The notes beneath the pieces are model-generated. The model was not told where the DNA came from. It saw nothing but the letters and a program-made list of their open reading frames with translations, and made no database searches. A DNA stretch of 53,211 bases, from assembly GCA_017445115.1 (NCBI GenBank), contig JAFSUU010000066.1:1-53211 (forward strand), written 5' to 3'. Each line of letters begins with the position of its first letter. Position 1 is the first letter of the stretch. Both the position numbers and the translations under genes were made by a program. Shown here one piece after another: positions 1 to 8,441 of this stretch. This DNA comes from Clostridia bacterium. Lineage in GTDB: Bacteria; Bacillota_A; Clostridia; Oscillospirales; CAG-272.

Positions 1-150
1 CTATTGCACCGGAGAGGCAATCTTTTCATCGATCTTTCGGACGTCATTCAGCAGGTATTTGTAAATCTTTCGGGAAGTCTGTTGACAGCAAAATGGCGGA
101 TTTGTATAATAAAAACTACCGGAAACCATAGTGGAATCCGGTCGTTTTGG

Positions 151-224
151 CGTCCCCGATTGGATTCGAACCAACGGCCTGTCGCTTAGGAGGCGACCGC
201 TCTATCCTGCTGAGCTACGGGGAC
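151..224 (-). tRNA. tRNA-Arg (anticodon CCU)
   Basis: Read on the minus strand this folds into a complete cloverleaf. The acceptor stem is GTCCCCG/CGGGGAC, the D-arm is GCTC..GAGC, the anticodon stem is GTCGC/GCGAC around loop CTCCTAA, and the T-arm contains GGTTCGAATCC. The anticodon is CCT (reads AGG). CCA is not encoded. A second copy broken at the anticodon loop lies 208 bases upstream on the same strand. Confidence 0.95.
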
Positions 225-392
225 ATATTGAATTGTATTTCACGCTCACCGCTTTACATGTCAAAAGCGAGGGTGCCAAATCGGGTGCCAATTTCGCAAA
301 GGCGGTGACGCGCCGAAGAAAATGCACGCGTTTTCTCGCGTTTTCGCGGCTTTCCTCGCGTTTTCTGACGTGTCGGCAAGATAGAGCAACAC
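225..392. other. Non-coding spacer between intact and truncated tRNA-Arg
   Basis: I see no convincing gene here. Two features stand out. The phrase gggtgccaaatcgggtgcca repeats GGTGCCAA twice, and cgcgtttt recurs three times between about 327 and 364. The stretch separates the two tRNA-Arg copies and may be a remnant of an element that once inserted at this tRNA. Confidence 0.4.
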
Positions 393-432
393 CTTAGGAG
401 GCGGTCGCTCTATCCTGCTGAGCTACGGAGAC
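393..432 (-). pseudogene. Truncated tRNA-Arg(CCU), 5' half only
   Basis: The 40 bases match positions 185-224 (the 5' half of the intact tRNA-Arg) with about three differences: acceptor 5' strand, D-arm, 5' anticodon stem and anticodon loop CTCCTAA. Similarity stops immediately after the anticodon loop; the 3' anticodon stem, T-arm and acceptor 3' strand are absent. Downstream on the minus strand GCTCTATCTT can instead pair with the D-arm sequence AGGATAGAGC, so the remnant could form a long hairpin. It should not give a functional tRNA. Confidence 0.75.
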
Positions 433-440
433 ATAGTTTT

Positions 441-827
441 TTATTTTTCGAGTTTTGCGTAGGTTTTGGCGACGAAGGATCCGGTCCTGACGATAAATCT
501 TTCGTGGGTGCCGCGTCCGATGACGCCGCGCTCGTCCCTCGCTTCGACTTTGAAGACGAGTCTTCTGCCGTCGGCTTCGACAAGCTCACATTCCGCTTCG
601 ACCTTCATGCCGACAGGGGTGGCGGCGACGTGCTCGACGTCGAGCTTCGTTCCGACGGTAGTCGTTCCCTCTTCAAGCACGGGCTGTACCGCGGTATAGC
701 ACGCCTTTTCGATAAGCGCGATCATAGAGGGGGTGGAAAAGACTTCAAGCGTTCCGCTTCCGGCGGCGCGGGCGGTGAGTTCATCCGTCACTGTGAGCCG
801 CTCAACGTGTTTGATACCTGTTTCCAT
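441..827 (-). CDS. Thioesterase family protein (FlK-like hotdog fold)
   Basis: A 128-residue protein of the size and pattern of single hotdog-domain thioesterases related to fluoroacetyl-CoA thioesterase FlK. The stretch VGTKLDVEHVAATPVG (about 58-73) is typical of that family, with conserved small residues and a glutamate-histidine pair. Such Clostridial proteins presumably hydrolyse acyl-CoA esters; the substrate here is unknown. The start has a GGAGGT ribosome site and a promoter at 854-882. It is monocistronic and diverges from htpG. The C-terminal end abuts the tRNA-Arg remnant. Confidence 0.75.
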   Translation of the reverse strand: METGIKHVERLTVTDELTARAAGSGTLEVFSTPSMIALIEKACYTAVQPVLEEGTTTVGTKLDVEHVAATPVGMKVEAECELVEADGRRLVFKVEARDERGVIGRGTHERFIVRTGSFVAKTYAKLEK

Positions 828-853
828 ACACCGACCTCCGTTTCAACGAAAGA

Positions 854-882
854 ATTATACCACAGCTTTATTATAATTGCAA
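854..882 (-). promoter_or_regulatory. Promoter for the thioesterase gene
   Basis: On the minus strand, -35 TTGCAA (877-882) and -10 TATAAT (854-859) are separated by exactly 17 bases, 27 bases before the ATG at 827. Confidence 0.65.
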
Positions 883-932
883 GCAAAATCGGAAAAAGTT
901 TTGCGCGGCGCAAAATTATAGGTCTTCTATTC

Positions 933-961
933 TTGACTATCGGTTATAAGTGGACTATAAT
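933..961 (+). promoter_or_regulatory. Promoter for htpG-birA-pgcA
   Basis: TTGACT (933-938), 17-base spacer, TATAAT (956-961), followed by a GGAGG ribosome site and the htpG ATG at 1004. I see no CIRCE or HrcA inverted repeat between promoter and gene, so heat-shock control by HrcA is not supported by this sequence. Confidence 0.75.
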
Positions 962-1003
962 ATATAGATGTGGTATTGATTCTATCATTGGAGGTACACT
1001 AAA

Positions 1004-2872
1004 ATGGAAGAAATAAAAACGGAACGCGGCGGTATCAGCGTTGAAGCGTCGCAGATATTTCCTATCATAAAAAAATGGCTCTATTCCGACAAAGAGATCT
1101 TTCTCCGCGAGATCGTCTCCAACGCCTGCGACGCGGTGACGAAGCTGCGCCGTCTTATCTCACTCGGTGAGGTGAAGGACATTGAGGACGGAAGTTTCAA
1201 GGTGACGGTCACTCTCGACCGCGACGCCGGCACGATCTCGGTCGTCGACAACGGTATCGGAATGACGGTCGAAGAACTGAAAAAATATATCTGTCAGATC
1301 GCTCTTTCCGGCGCGCTTGATTTCATTGAAAAGTACGAGGGCAAAGAGAACGGGGATGCGTCCGGTATTATCGGTCACTTCGGTCTCGGATTCTATTCCG
1401 CGTTCATGGTGTCGTCGTCCGTTGACGTCATCACGAAGTCTTACGCGGGCGGCGACGCCGTAAAATGGAGCTGCGTCGAGGCTGGAGATTATGAGATGGA
1501 AGACGACCCCGACTGCGACGAACTTTTCGACGAGCGCGGCACCGCGGTCATAATGCACATTTCCGACGAGGGAAAAGAATTTCTCGACTCGTTCAAGCTC
1601 CGCGAGATCCTTGATAAATACTGTGCGTTCATGCCCGTAGAGATCTATTTCTACGACGGCTCTGAAGACGACAAGAAGGACGACTCAGAGGAAGAGAAAG
1701 TTCCGAAGCCGATCAACGAGACGAATCCGCTTTGGCTGAGGTCCCCTTCCGACTGCTCGGACGACGATTACAAAGAATTCTACCGCAAGGTGTTCAAGGA
1801 TTACCGCGAGCCTCTGTTCTGGATCCACATTCGCACAGACTATCCGTTCAACGTAAAAGGGATCCTGTATTTTCCGAAGCTGACAAGCGAATTTCAGAGT
1901 CTTGAAGGCCAGGTAAAACTTTACTATAACCAGGTCTTCGTCTCCGACAATATCAAAGAGATCATCCCCGATTATCTTTTGATGCTCAAGGGTGTCATCG
2001 ACTGTCCCGAGCTTCCGCTGAACGTTTCGAGAAGCTATCTGCAGAACAGCGGATACGTCACAAAAATCTCGACGCACATAGTTAAGAAAGTCGCCGACAA
2101 GCTGAATTCCCTCTTTGATACGGAGCGCGAAAGTTATGAGAAGATGTGGAATGATATTAAGACGTTTGTCGAATACAGTGCAATGCGCGACAGCAAGTTC
2201 TACGACAAGGTCAAAGGCTCTATCATCTACCGCACTTGCAAGGACAAGTACGTTACTCTCGCCGAGTATCTTGACGGTGCAAAAGAGAAGCACGAGAACA
2301 AGGTTTATTACGCGGTCGACACCGCAAAGCAGGCGTCGTATATCTCTATGCTCGACGCCGAGGGGATTGAATGCGTACTGCTCGACAAATTCGTCGACAC
2401 TCAGTTCATCAACGCGGTCGAGGCAAACGAGAGCGGCGTCAAATTCTGCCGTGTCGACTCTGAAGTTGCCGACGCTCTGAAGAACGGCGACGCCGAGGAG
2501 ATCGAAGCGGTCACGGAAGTCTTCAAGAAGATCGTTCCGGAATCCACAAAGCTGAAATTTGAAAAATTCAAAGACGAAAAGATCCCCGCGCTGCTCAACG
2601 TGAGCGAAGAATCGCGCCGTATGGACGAAATGATGCGGCTTTACCGCATGGCGGGAGAGGACACGGGATCATCATTTCCGAGCGACGCAACGCTCATTCT
2701 GAACACCGAAAACGGGCTTATCAAAAAGATAGAATCGGAAGAGGACAAAGAAAAAGCCGTAAAGATCGCAAAGCAGATCTATTACCTCAGCCTTATCAGC
2801 CAGAGAGGCCTTTCGGCTGACGAGTTGTCCGGATTCCTTTCCGACAGCTACGGAATCCTCTCGCTTCTGTGA
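1004..2872 (+). CDS. htpG: Molecular chaperone HtpG (bacterial Hsp90)
   Basis: A 622-residue, full-length cytosolic Hsp90. The N-terminal GHKL ATPase domain shows REIVSNACDA (35-44, with the ATP-coordinating Glu and Asn), DNGIGM (82-87) and the ATP lid GHFGLGFYS (124-132). The middle domain contains the NVSR catalytic-loop region (PLNVSRSYLQ), followed by a C-terminal dimerisation domain. It is first in an operon, with birA overlapping its stop codon. The acidic segment around 220-235 (SEDDKKDDSEEE) sits where Hsp90s have a variable charged linker. The identification is secure. Confidence 0.97.
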   Translation: MEEIKTERGGISVEASQIFPIIKKWLYSDKEIFLREIVSNACDAVTKLRRLISLGEVKDIEDGSFKVTVTLDRDAGTISVVDNGIGMTVEELKKYICQIALSGALDFIEKYEGKENGDASGIIGHFGLGFYSAFMVSSSVDVITKSYAGGDAVKWSCVEAGDYEMEDDPDCDELFDERGTAVIMHISDEGKEFLDSFKLREILDKYCAFMPVEIYFYDGSEDDKKDDSEEEKVPKPINETNPLWLRSPSDCSDDDYKEFYRKVFKDYREPLFWIHIRTDYPFNVKGILYFPKLTSEFQSLEGQVKLYYNQVFVSDNIKEIIPDYLLMLKGVIDCPELPLNVSRSYLQNSGYVTKISTHIVKKVADKLNSLFDTERESYEKMWNDIKTFVEYSAMRDSKFYDKVKGSIIYRTCKDKYVTLAEYLDGAKEKHENKVYYAVDTAKQASYISMLDAEGIECVLLDKFVDTQFINAVEANESGVKFCRVDSEVADALKNGDAEEIEAVTEVFKKIVPESTKLKFEKFKDEKIPALLNVSEESRRMDEMMRLYRMAGEDTGSSFPSDATLILNTENGLIKKIESEEDKEKAVKIAKQIYYLSLISQRGLSADELSGFLSDSYGILSLL

Positions 2873-3600
2873 TGCGGTTTGACGTCAGACGCGCGGCTTC
2901 GCTTTGCCCGGAAAGAAAAATCGAACACTTTGATTCAATAGATTCTACAAATGCCGAACTTGTTAAACGACTGAAAAGCGGTACAGCATCCCCCGGCGAC
3001 GTGATAGTTGCCGACGCGCAAAGTGCGGGCAGAGGAAGACACGGAAAGAGTTTTTCTTCTCTTCCGGGCGGTCTGTATTTCAGTTTCGTATCAAAGAAAA
3101 ACGGCGAAGCTCCGCTCACCGTCGCGGCGGGAGTCGCGGTCGCATCTGCACTGACAAAGTTCGGTTTCACGCCTGAGATCAAATGGGTCAACGACGTACT
3201 GCTCGGCGGCAAAAAGGTCTGCGGAATACTCGCCGAGGCTGTATCGGGTACCGACTTCTGCGTCATCGGCATCGGGATAAACGTCCTCGCATCGGCGATA
3301 CCGGATGAACTTAAGGACATCGCGACGTCTCTCGACAGAGAAAGCGGAAAAATACCGCCGCTCGAAGAGCTTGTCGCGGCAATACTTGACGAATATGATA
3401 AGCTTGAAACGGCAGGCACATTAAAGACAGTTGCAGAATATAAAAAATATCTGAAAATGCTCGGCAAAAAAGTAACGCTTGTTCAGACCGGCGAGGTCTG
3501 CACCGCGAGCGACGTCACCGAGCGCGGTGAGCTGATCTGCATACGCGACGACGGAAGTATCACGATTCTTAATTCAGGAGAAATATCAATTAAACTATAG
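2872..3600 (+). CDS. birA: Biotin--[acetyl-CoA-carboxylase] ligase, no DNA-binding domain
   Basis: A 242-residue biotin protein ligase that would attach biotin to carboxylase carrier domains. Visible motifs are the adenylate-binding loop GRGRHG (about 53-58), KWVNDVL (104-110) and GIGINV (133-138), then a small C-terminal beta domain. The protein begins directly with the catalytic domain, so it lacks the winged-helix repressor domain of E. coli BirA (group I ligase). The ATG overlaps the htpG stop codon (TGATG); an in-frame GTG three bases upstream is an alternative. No biotin synthesis gene is adjacent. Confidence 0.93.
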   Translation: MRFDVRRAASLCPERKIEHFDSIDSTNAELVKRLKSGTASPGDVIVADAQSAGRGRHGKSFSSLPGGLYFSFVSKKNGEAPLTVAAGVAVASALTKFGFTPEIKWVNDVLLGGKKVCGILAEAVSGTDFCVIGIGINVLASAIPDELKDIATSLDRESGKIPPLEELVAAILDEYDKLETAGTLKTVAEYKKYLKMLGKKVTLVQTGEVCTASDVTERGELICIRDDGSITILNSGEISIKL

Positions 3601-3620
3601 ATAGACGAGGAGAGGGACAA

Positions 3621-5339
3621 ATGGAGAAATACGAGATAGAATTTATAAAATGGCTCGAAAGCGACAAAATTTCAGATGACGTCGCGGAAGAACTGAAGTC
3701 CTTTGACGAGGCGGAGAAAAAGCGCCGTTTCTCGTCGTATATGACGTTCGGCACCGCGGGACTTCGAGCAGAAATGGGCGTTGGCTCTGCGTTTATGAAC
3801 GTCTACACCGTAGCCCACGCGACGGCTGCGCTTGCAAAGCTAATTACAGACCTCGGAGAAGACGCGATGCGCCGCGGCGTAGTTATCGCATACGATTCGA
3901 GGCACAACTCTCCGGAATTCTCGCGCCGCGCTGCGGAAGTTCTGTCCGCATTCGGCATCAAGACGTATATTTTCGAGTCGCTTCGCCCGACTCCGGTTCT
4001 CTCGTTTGCGATAAGAGAGCTCGGATGTATCGCAGGCATCAACGTCACCGCGTCACATAACCCGAAGCAGTACAACGGCTACAAAGCGTATTTTGAAGAC
4101 GGCGCGCAGCTCTCTCCCGACGACGCCGACACGGTTCAGAGATATATGACGTCTCTCGATATCTTCGACGACGTTCCGACACCCGATGAAGCAAATGAAA
4201 AACTGATCGTCACGGTCGGACACGATCTCGACGAAGCGTACCTCGCGAGAGTCCTTGAGCAGAGAGTCAACCCCGGCGCAATACCTGCCGTTGCCGACGA
4301 CCTCGTCATAGTTTACACTCCTCTGCACGGCGCCGGAGCCGTAATGGTGCCGGAAGTTCTGAGAAGGTCCGGAGTAAAGAAACTGTTCCCGGTCGAGAGT
4401 CAGATGGCGCCCGACGGCAGCTTTCCGACGGTTAAATTCCCCAACCCCGAGTTTCCCGAAGCATTCAACGAGGGCATACCCGTTGCAGAGCGAGAGCACA
4501 GCGACCTGATAGTCGCGACCGACCCCGATTCCGATCGCGTCGGCGTAATGGCGCGCGCAAAAGACGGCACTTTCAAGTGCATAACCGGAAATCAGATGGG
4601 CGCGCTCCTTCTCGACTATATAATCACCGCTTACGAGAACACAAAGACGATGCCGCCTCTTCCCTACGCGGTAAAGAGCATCGTATCATCCGAGATGGCG
4701 ACTAAGATCTGCGCTTCTCACGGCGTGAAGATGTACAACGTTCTTACCGGATTCAAATTCATCGGAGAAGTAATAAAGCTCCACGAGGAGAGCGGCGAGG
4801 GTTCGTTCATATTCGGTTTTGAGGAGAGCTACGGCTACCTCAAAGGCACGTACGCAAGAGACAAAGACGCGGTGGTGACGTCAATGCTGATATGCGAGAT
4901 GGCGGCGTACTACAAGGAGCGCGGAATGACTCTTATCGACGCGCTTGAAAAGCTCTTCGAGAGATACGGATATTTCGTTGAATCGGTCACAAACGTGATC
5001 ATGGATACGCCAGACGGAAAAGAGAGAATGGCAAAGACGATGCAGCGTCTGCGTGAGAACTCTCCGAGCGTTATAGGCGACAAAAAGATTGTCAAAGTCT
5101 CCGATTACCTCACCGGCAAAGTATCAGAGCTTGTGACCGGAAAGACCGGAGAAACAGGACTTCCCTCCTCCAACGTGCTCTCTTTCGTCACAGACGACGG
5201 CGGAACGATAATAATCCGTCCTTCGGGAACCGAGCCGAAGATAAAGATCTACGTCCTGACCGAAGGCAAAACTCTTGCCGACGCGAGAGCGAACGCCGAC
5301 AGATGCCTTGCGGAATTCAAAAAACTGCTTGAAGCGTAA
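3621..5339 (+). CDS. pgcA: Phospho-sugar mutase (alpha-phosphoglucomutase type)
   Basis: A 572-residue alpha-D-phosphohexomutase interconverting glucose 1-phosphate and glucose 6-phosphate (mannose phosphates are also possible). Landmarks are the phosphoserine loop TASHNP (143-148, Ser145), the Mg-binding loop DPDSDR (301-306), the sugar-binding loop GFEESYGYL (399-407) and the phosphate-binding RPSGTEPKIK near 535. The length matches the Firmicute PgcA type. Ribosome site GAGGAGAGG. It is third in the htpG operon and ends at a terminator facing pgmB, placing alpha- and beta-phosphoglucomutases side by side. Confidence 0.93.
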   Translation: MEKYEIEFIKWLESDKISDDVAEELKSFDEAEKKRRFSSYMTFGTAGLRAEMGVGSAFMNVYTVAHATAALAKLITDLGEDAMRRGVVIAYDSRHNSPEFSRRAAEVLSAFGIKTYIFESLRPTPVLSFAIRELGCIAGINVTASHNPKQYNGYKAYFEDGAQLSPDDADTVQRYMTSLDIFDDVPTPDEANEKLIVTVGHDLDEAYLARVLEQRVNPGAIPAVADDLVIVYTPLHGAGAVMVPEVLRRSGVKKLFPVESQMAPDGSFPTVKFPNPEFPEAFNEGIPVAEREHSDLIVATDPDSDRVGVMARAKDGTFKCITGNQMGALLLDYIITAYENTKTMPPLPYAVKSIVSSEMATKICASHGVKMYNVLTGFKFIGEVIKLHEESGEGSFIFGFEESYGYLKGTYARDKDAVVTSMLICEMAAYYKERGMTLIDALEKLFERYGYFVESVTNVIMDTPDGKERMAKTMQRLRENSPSVIGDKKIVKVSDYLTGKVSELVTGKTGETGLPSSNVLSFVTDDGGTIIIRPSGTEPKIKIYVLTEGKTLADARANADRCLAEFKKLLEA

Positions 5340-5345
5340 ACAAAT

Positions 5346-5376
5346 GCGCCCGACTTTCGTCGGGCGCTGTTTTATT
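5346..5376. terminator. Terminator between convergent pgcA and pgmB
   Basis: A 9-bp G+C-rich stem GCGCCCGAC/GTCGGGCGC with loop TTTC, followed by TGTTTTATT on the plus strand. It ends pgcA and, read the other way, probably pgmB. Confidence 0.8.
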
Positions 5377-6025
5377 ATTTCACCATCTTATCAAAATCAA
5401 GCTCCGCGGTGGATCTCAAATGAAGATCCGGCTCGACGGAGGTGACGTCGACGTTGATGCCTATAGAGAACATCCCTGCCGCCTTTATCGCCTCGATGCC
5501 CGCCTGCGAATCCTCGATGCCGATACAGTTCTCAGGCGCGATACCGAGCGATTCGGCACAGTTGAGAAAAATATCGGGAGCGGGTTTCGACTTAGTTATC
5601 TTTGCGGCGTCGGCGACGTAGTCGAACATTTCTTCCGCGTCAAGGCACTTCAGCACGAGCGGTGCGTTTTTGCTGACGGATGCGACCGCCGTCTTAAGTC
5701 CGCTCTCTTTTGCGCGGTCCACGAATTCTCTGATCCCGGGAAGCATATCCTCTGGTTTCAGAGTTTTGACGAACGAGATATAAAGCTCGTTCTTTTTCTT
5801 TGTGAACGCCTCTTTTTCCTCAGGAGAAAACTTGTCGGACGCGCCGTTGACCTCAAGGATTATCTCAAACGATCTCATTCTTGAGACTCCTTTGAGTCTT
5901 TCATTCACTTTTTCGTCGAAAAAGAATCCGAGCTCATCGGAGAGCGTTTTCCAGGCGAGGAAGTGAAATTTTGCGGTATCAACGATCACGCCGTCAAGGT
6001 CGAAAATTATAGCTTTTGTTTTCAT
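5375..6025 (-). CDS. pgmB: Beta-phosphoglucomutase (HAD superfamily)
   Basis: A 216-residue HAD-fold enzyme. FDLDGVIVDT supplies nucleophile Asp9 and acid-base Asp11; the helical cap follows (20-90). The core has the second-motif Ser/Thr region (AVASVSKN, 113-120), KSKPAPD (145-151) and the metal-binding GIEDSQAG (169-176). It converts beta-glucose 1-phosphate to glucose 6-phosphate. It lies 10 bases downstream of the GH65 phosphorylase, whose product is beta-glucose 1-phosphate, so the pair forms one catabolic route. Confidence 0.92.
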   Translation of the reverse strand: MKTKAIIFDLDGVIVDTAKFHFLAWKTLSDELGFFFDEKVNERLKGVSRMRSFEIILEVNGASDKFSPEEKEAFTKKKNELYISFVKTLKPEDMLPGIREFVDRAKESGLKTAVASVSKNAPLVLKCLDAEEMFDYVADAAKITKSKPAPDIFLNCAESLGIAPENCIGIEDSQAGIEAIKAAGMFSIGINVDVTSVEPDLHLRSTAELDFDKMVK

Positions 6026-6035
6026 TTTTCTCTCC

Positions 6036-8330
6036 TCAAAGTGCTATCTCGAGCTTTTCGCCGACGTTGTAACGCGAACCTTTGTGAAGGATCGCAACGT
6101 CCTTATTTCCAGTGAGGTTTTTCACGGTGAGTGCGCTCTTTGTCGCCGTGATCTCAAGTCGCTCCCCGTGCCAGAAAATATGTACGGTCACGCTTCTCCA
6201 TTCGTCGGGAAGATGCGGCTCAATGCGGAGCTCTTCTCCGTAACGGCGCACGCCGGCAAAGCCGAACACGACGCACTGCCAGATGCCGCCGAGCGACGCG
6301 GAATGGATACCCTCGTGGCTCGACCACATAACGGGACCGAGGTCGATCCTCTCAGCTCTGCCGAAAAGTCTGTATGCCGTCTCCTTTTCGCCGAGATCGG
6401 CGGCGAGAGCGGAATACGTGGAAAGCGAGAGCGACGAATCGTGGATACATCTTCTCTCATAGAAATAGAAATTCTTTTTCTTTACAGCAGCGGAAAAATG
6501 GTCCTCGAACAGATACATGAGAAGCATAACGTCCGCCTGCTTCGACATCATGACGGTCTGCAGACCGCCCGCTTTCCAGGCGATATTGTGCGACTCGCGC
6601 GGATCATCCGAGAGCGTCTTTCCCTCGGGGATCAGCGGTATAATGTCGGTCAGATGCAGATACTTGTCGTCCTGCGGAACGAGTCCGTCTTCGTTTTCTC
6701 TCGGAAGATATATCTTGTCGACGCGCTCCTTAAACGTCTCAAGCCACGACGCAAGACCGCACTTTTCATCGAGCCTCGAGAAAATTCCGGGCTCATCCGC
6801 CTTCAATTTTTCCGCGTATTCGATAGCAAGCTGTATATTGTATTGCGCGAGATAGTTAGTATAAGCGTTGTTGTCGACCTGCTCCTTGTACTCGTCCGGT
6901 CCGATCACGTTCGTGATCTCATATCTTCCGCGCGCATCACACCATTCGAGACGGGACGCCCAGAATTTCGCCGTTTCAATGAGAAGCTCGTAGCCGTATT
7001 TCTCCATGAAATCATCGTCGCCGGTGATCACGTAATACGCGTACACCCCAACCGCAACGTCGGCGGTGATGTGGTACTCGATCTGCCCCGTCAGATACTG
7101 CGGCGGGGTCGTTTCTCCGTCGGTGATCCACGCGGCCTCCCACGGGAACATCGCGCCGTCAAATCCGCGTTCTTTAGCGTGGCGGCGCGCGGCGTCGAGA
7201 GCGTTGTATCTGTATTCGATAAGGCTCTTCGCCTCGTCTGGAGCGGTAAAGATGAAGTACGGAAGCATGAATATCTCGGTGTCCCAGAATGTGTGTCCGC
7301 GATAACCGGGACCGGAGAGCCCCTTTGCTCCGATGTTCATTCTGTTGTCAAAGACTGGAGCCATGACGGTCAGGTGATAGATCGCGAAACGTATCGCGAG
7401 CTGATCGATCTCGTTCTCACTGTCGATCGTGATATCGCGCTCGTCCCAGATCCTTGTCTTCCATTCGTCGGCGGACGCCTTTGCTATCTTCTCAAAAGAG
7501 AGACGCTTTGCGGCGTTCATGTGAGCGGTCGCGTCGCGCTTCAGAGTCGCCATATCGCATCCGTCACGCTCGCGGTCGCGGCTCGTGAACACGTTCGATA
7601 TCTTCGTGACTGTAAGAGTCATCCCCGCCTTTATCGAGAACGACGCCTCGTTCATTATCGTCATATCGTCCTCGCTGACAACGGAGGGAGAGGCGTCGAC
7701 TTTTACTCCGTCAAGCTCGAAACGGTGTGTCGTCATCGTCGAAAACAGTATTCCCGATTCCTTTGTTCTCGTCGTAATATTCAGAATATCCGAAACAGCG
7801 GAAATGCCCATTGGCTCGAAATGATCCTTGTGCCATACGTTTCCGTCAATGCCCGATTTGATCGCTATTTCGCAGTCCGCGTCAGCGGTCAGATTGATCT
7901 TCGACGCCATAAGATGACGGTCAGAAAGCGACACAACGCGAAGGAACTCCGCGCTGACCTTTTTCCCCGTCTTGGAAGTCCATACGAACGAACGGCGAAG
8001 AAGTCCCGTTTTGAGGTTCAGCGTTTTTTCATATCCCTCGCAGCCGCCCTCGGGCGTCAGGCGCTCTTCGTCGACGGTTATCTCGCAGTTCGTGACGTCG
8101 GCGTTGTTCGGAAGCTCCGTCGCCTCGTCGCCGCCCATCACGTCGAATGTACCCGCGATAAGGTTAAATCTCGATTTCTCGTGATAATAGTCTTCGTTCG
8201 CGGCTCTCTGCCCCATATATCCGTTGCCGAGACACATTATTGACTCGGTCTTTTCGGGGTGCTCCTCAGGCACGCACTCCTCTTTGACGATCCAGTTTTT
8301 ATACTCGCCGGTTCCGCTGTCGTAAACCAT
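6036..8330 (-). CDS. GH65 family disaccharide phosphorylase (maltose/kojibiose/trehalose type)
   Basis: A 764-residue GH65 enzyme using phosphate to cleave an alpha-glucoside into beta-glucose 1-phosphate plus a sugar. The N-terminal beta-sandwich has GNGYMGQRA (35-43). The (alpha/alpha)6 barrel shows GHTFWDTEIF (345-354), GPDEYKEQVDNNAYTN (477-492, including the catalytic acid region) and KQADV (597-601, phosphate/sugar site). The ATG at 8330 has an ideal GGAGGTAAAA site; the longer upstream reading frame lacks one. No signal peptide, so the substrate must be imported. No transporter is present here, and the exact disaccharide cannot be told from motifs. Confidence 0.92.
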   Translation of the reverse strand: MVYDSGTGEYKNWIVKEECVPEEHPEKTESIMCLGNGYMGQRAANEDYYHEKSRFNLIAGTFDVMGGDEATELPNNADVTNCEITVDEERLTPEGGCEGYEKTLNLKTGLLRRSFVWTSKTGKKVSAEFLRVVSLSDRHLMASKINLTADADCEIAIKSGIDGNVWHKDHFEPMGISAVSDILNITTRTKESGILFSTMTTHRFELDGVKVDASPSVVSEDDMTIMNEASFSIKAGMTLTVTKISNVFTSRDRERDGCDMATLKRDATAHMNAAKRLSFEKIAKASADEWKTRIWDERDITIDSENEIDQLAIRFAIYHLTVMAPVFDNRMNIGAKGLSGPGYRGHTFWDTEIFMLPYFIFTAPDEAKSLIEYRYNALDAARRHAKERGFDGAMFPWEAAWITDGETTPPQYLTGQIEYHITADVAVGVYAYYVITGDDDFMEKYGYELLIETAKFWASRLEWCDARGRYEITNVIGPDEYKEQVDNNAYTNYLAQYNIQLAIEYAEKLKADEPGIFSRLDEKCGLASWLETFKERVDKIYLPRENEDGLVPQDDKYLHLTDIIPLIPEGKTLSDDPRESHNIAWKAGGLQTVMMSKQADVMLLMYLFEDHFSAAVKKKNFYFYERRCIHDSSLSLSTYSALAADLGEKETAYRLFGRAERIDLGPVMWSSHEGIHSASLGGIWQCVVFGFAGVRRYGEELRIEPHLPDEWRSVTVHIFWHGERLEITATKSALTVKNLTGNKDVAILHKGSRYNVGEKLEIAL

Positions 8331-8367
8331 TTTTACCTCCGCAGGATTTATTCTTTTTGACGATATA

Positions 8368-8396
8368 AGTGTATCATAACGACAATAAAAATTCAA
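8368..8396 (-). promoter_or_regulatory. Promoter for the GH65-pgmB operon
   Basis: On the minus strand, TTGAAT (8391-8396), 17-base spacer, TACACT (8368-8373), then a GGAGGT ribosome site. No obvious operator palindrome is seen. Confidence 0.6.
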
Positions 8397-8404
8397 CATA
8401 TTCG

Positions 8405-8433
8405 AATAAAAAAGCCGAACAAATCGTTCGGCT
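8405..8433 (-). terminator. Terminator downstream of the SDR gene
   Basis: Stem AGCCGAAC/GTTCGGCT (8413-8420, 8426-8433) with loop AAATC. On the minus strand it is followed by a run of T (TTTTTTATTC), as expected for the end of the SDR transcript. Confidence 0.75.
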
Positions 8434-8441
8434 GTTTTCGC

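Noticed and set aside
4..397. Two overlapping plus-strand open frames over the tRNA-Arg
   Set aside because: The translated RLDSNQRP-type string is the usual reading of an antisense tRNA; no ribosome site or conservation.
840..1003. CIRCE/HrcA heat-shock operator ahead of htpG
   Set aside because: No TTAGCACTC-N9-GAGTGCTAA-like inverted repeat is present.
6084..8243. 719-codon plus-strand frame opposite the GH65 gene
   Set aside because: Arg/Val-rich antisense shadow created by the codon bias of the real gene; no domains.
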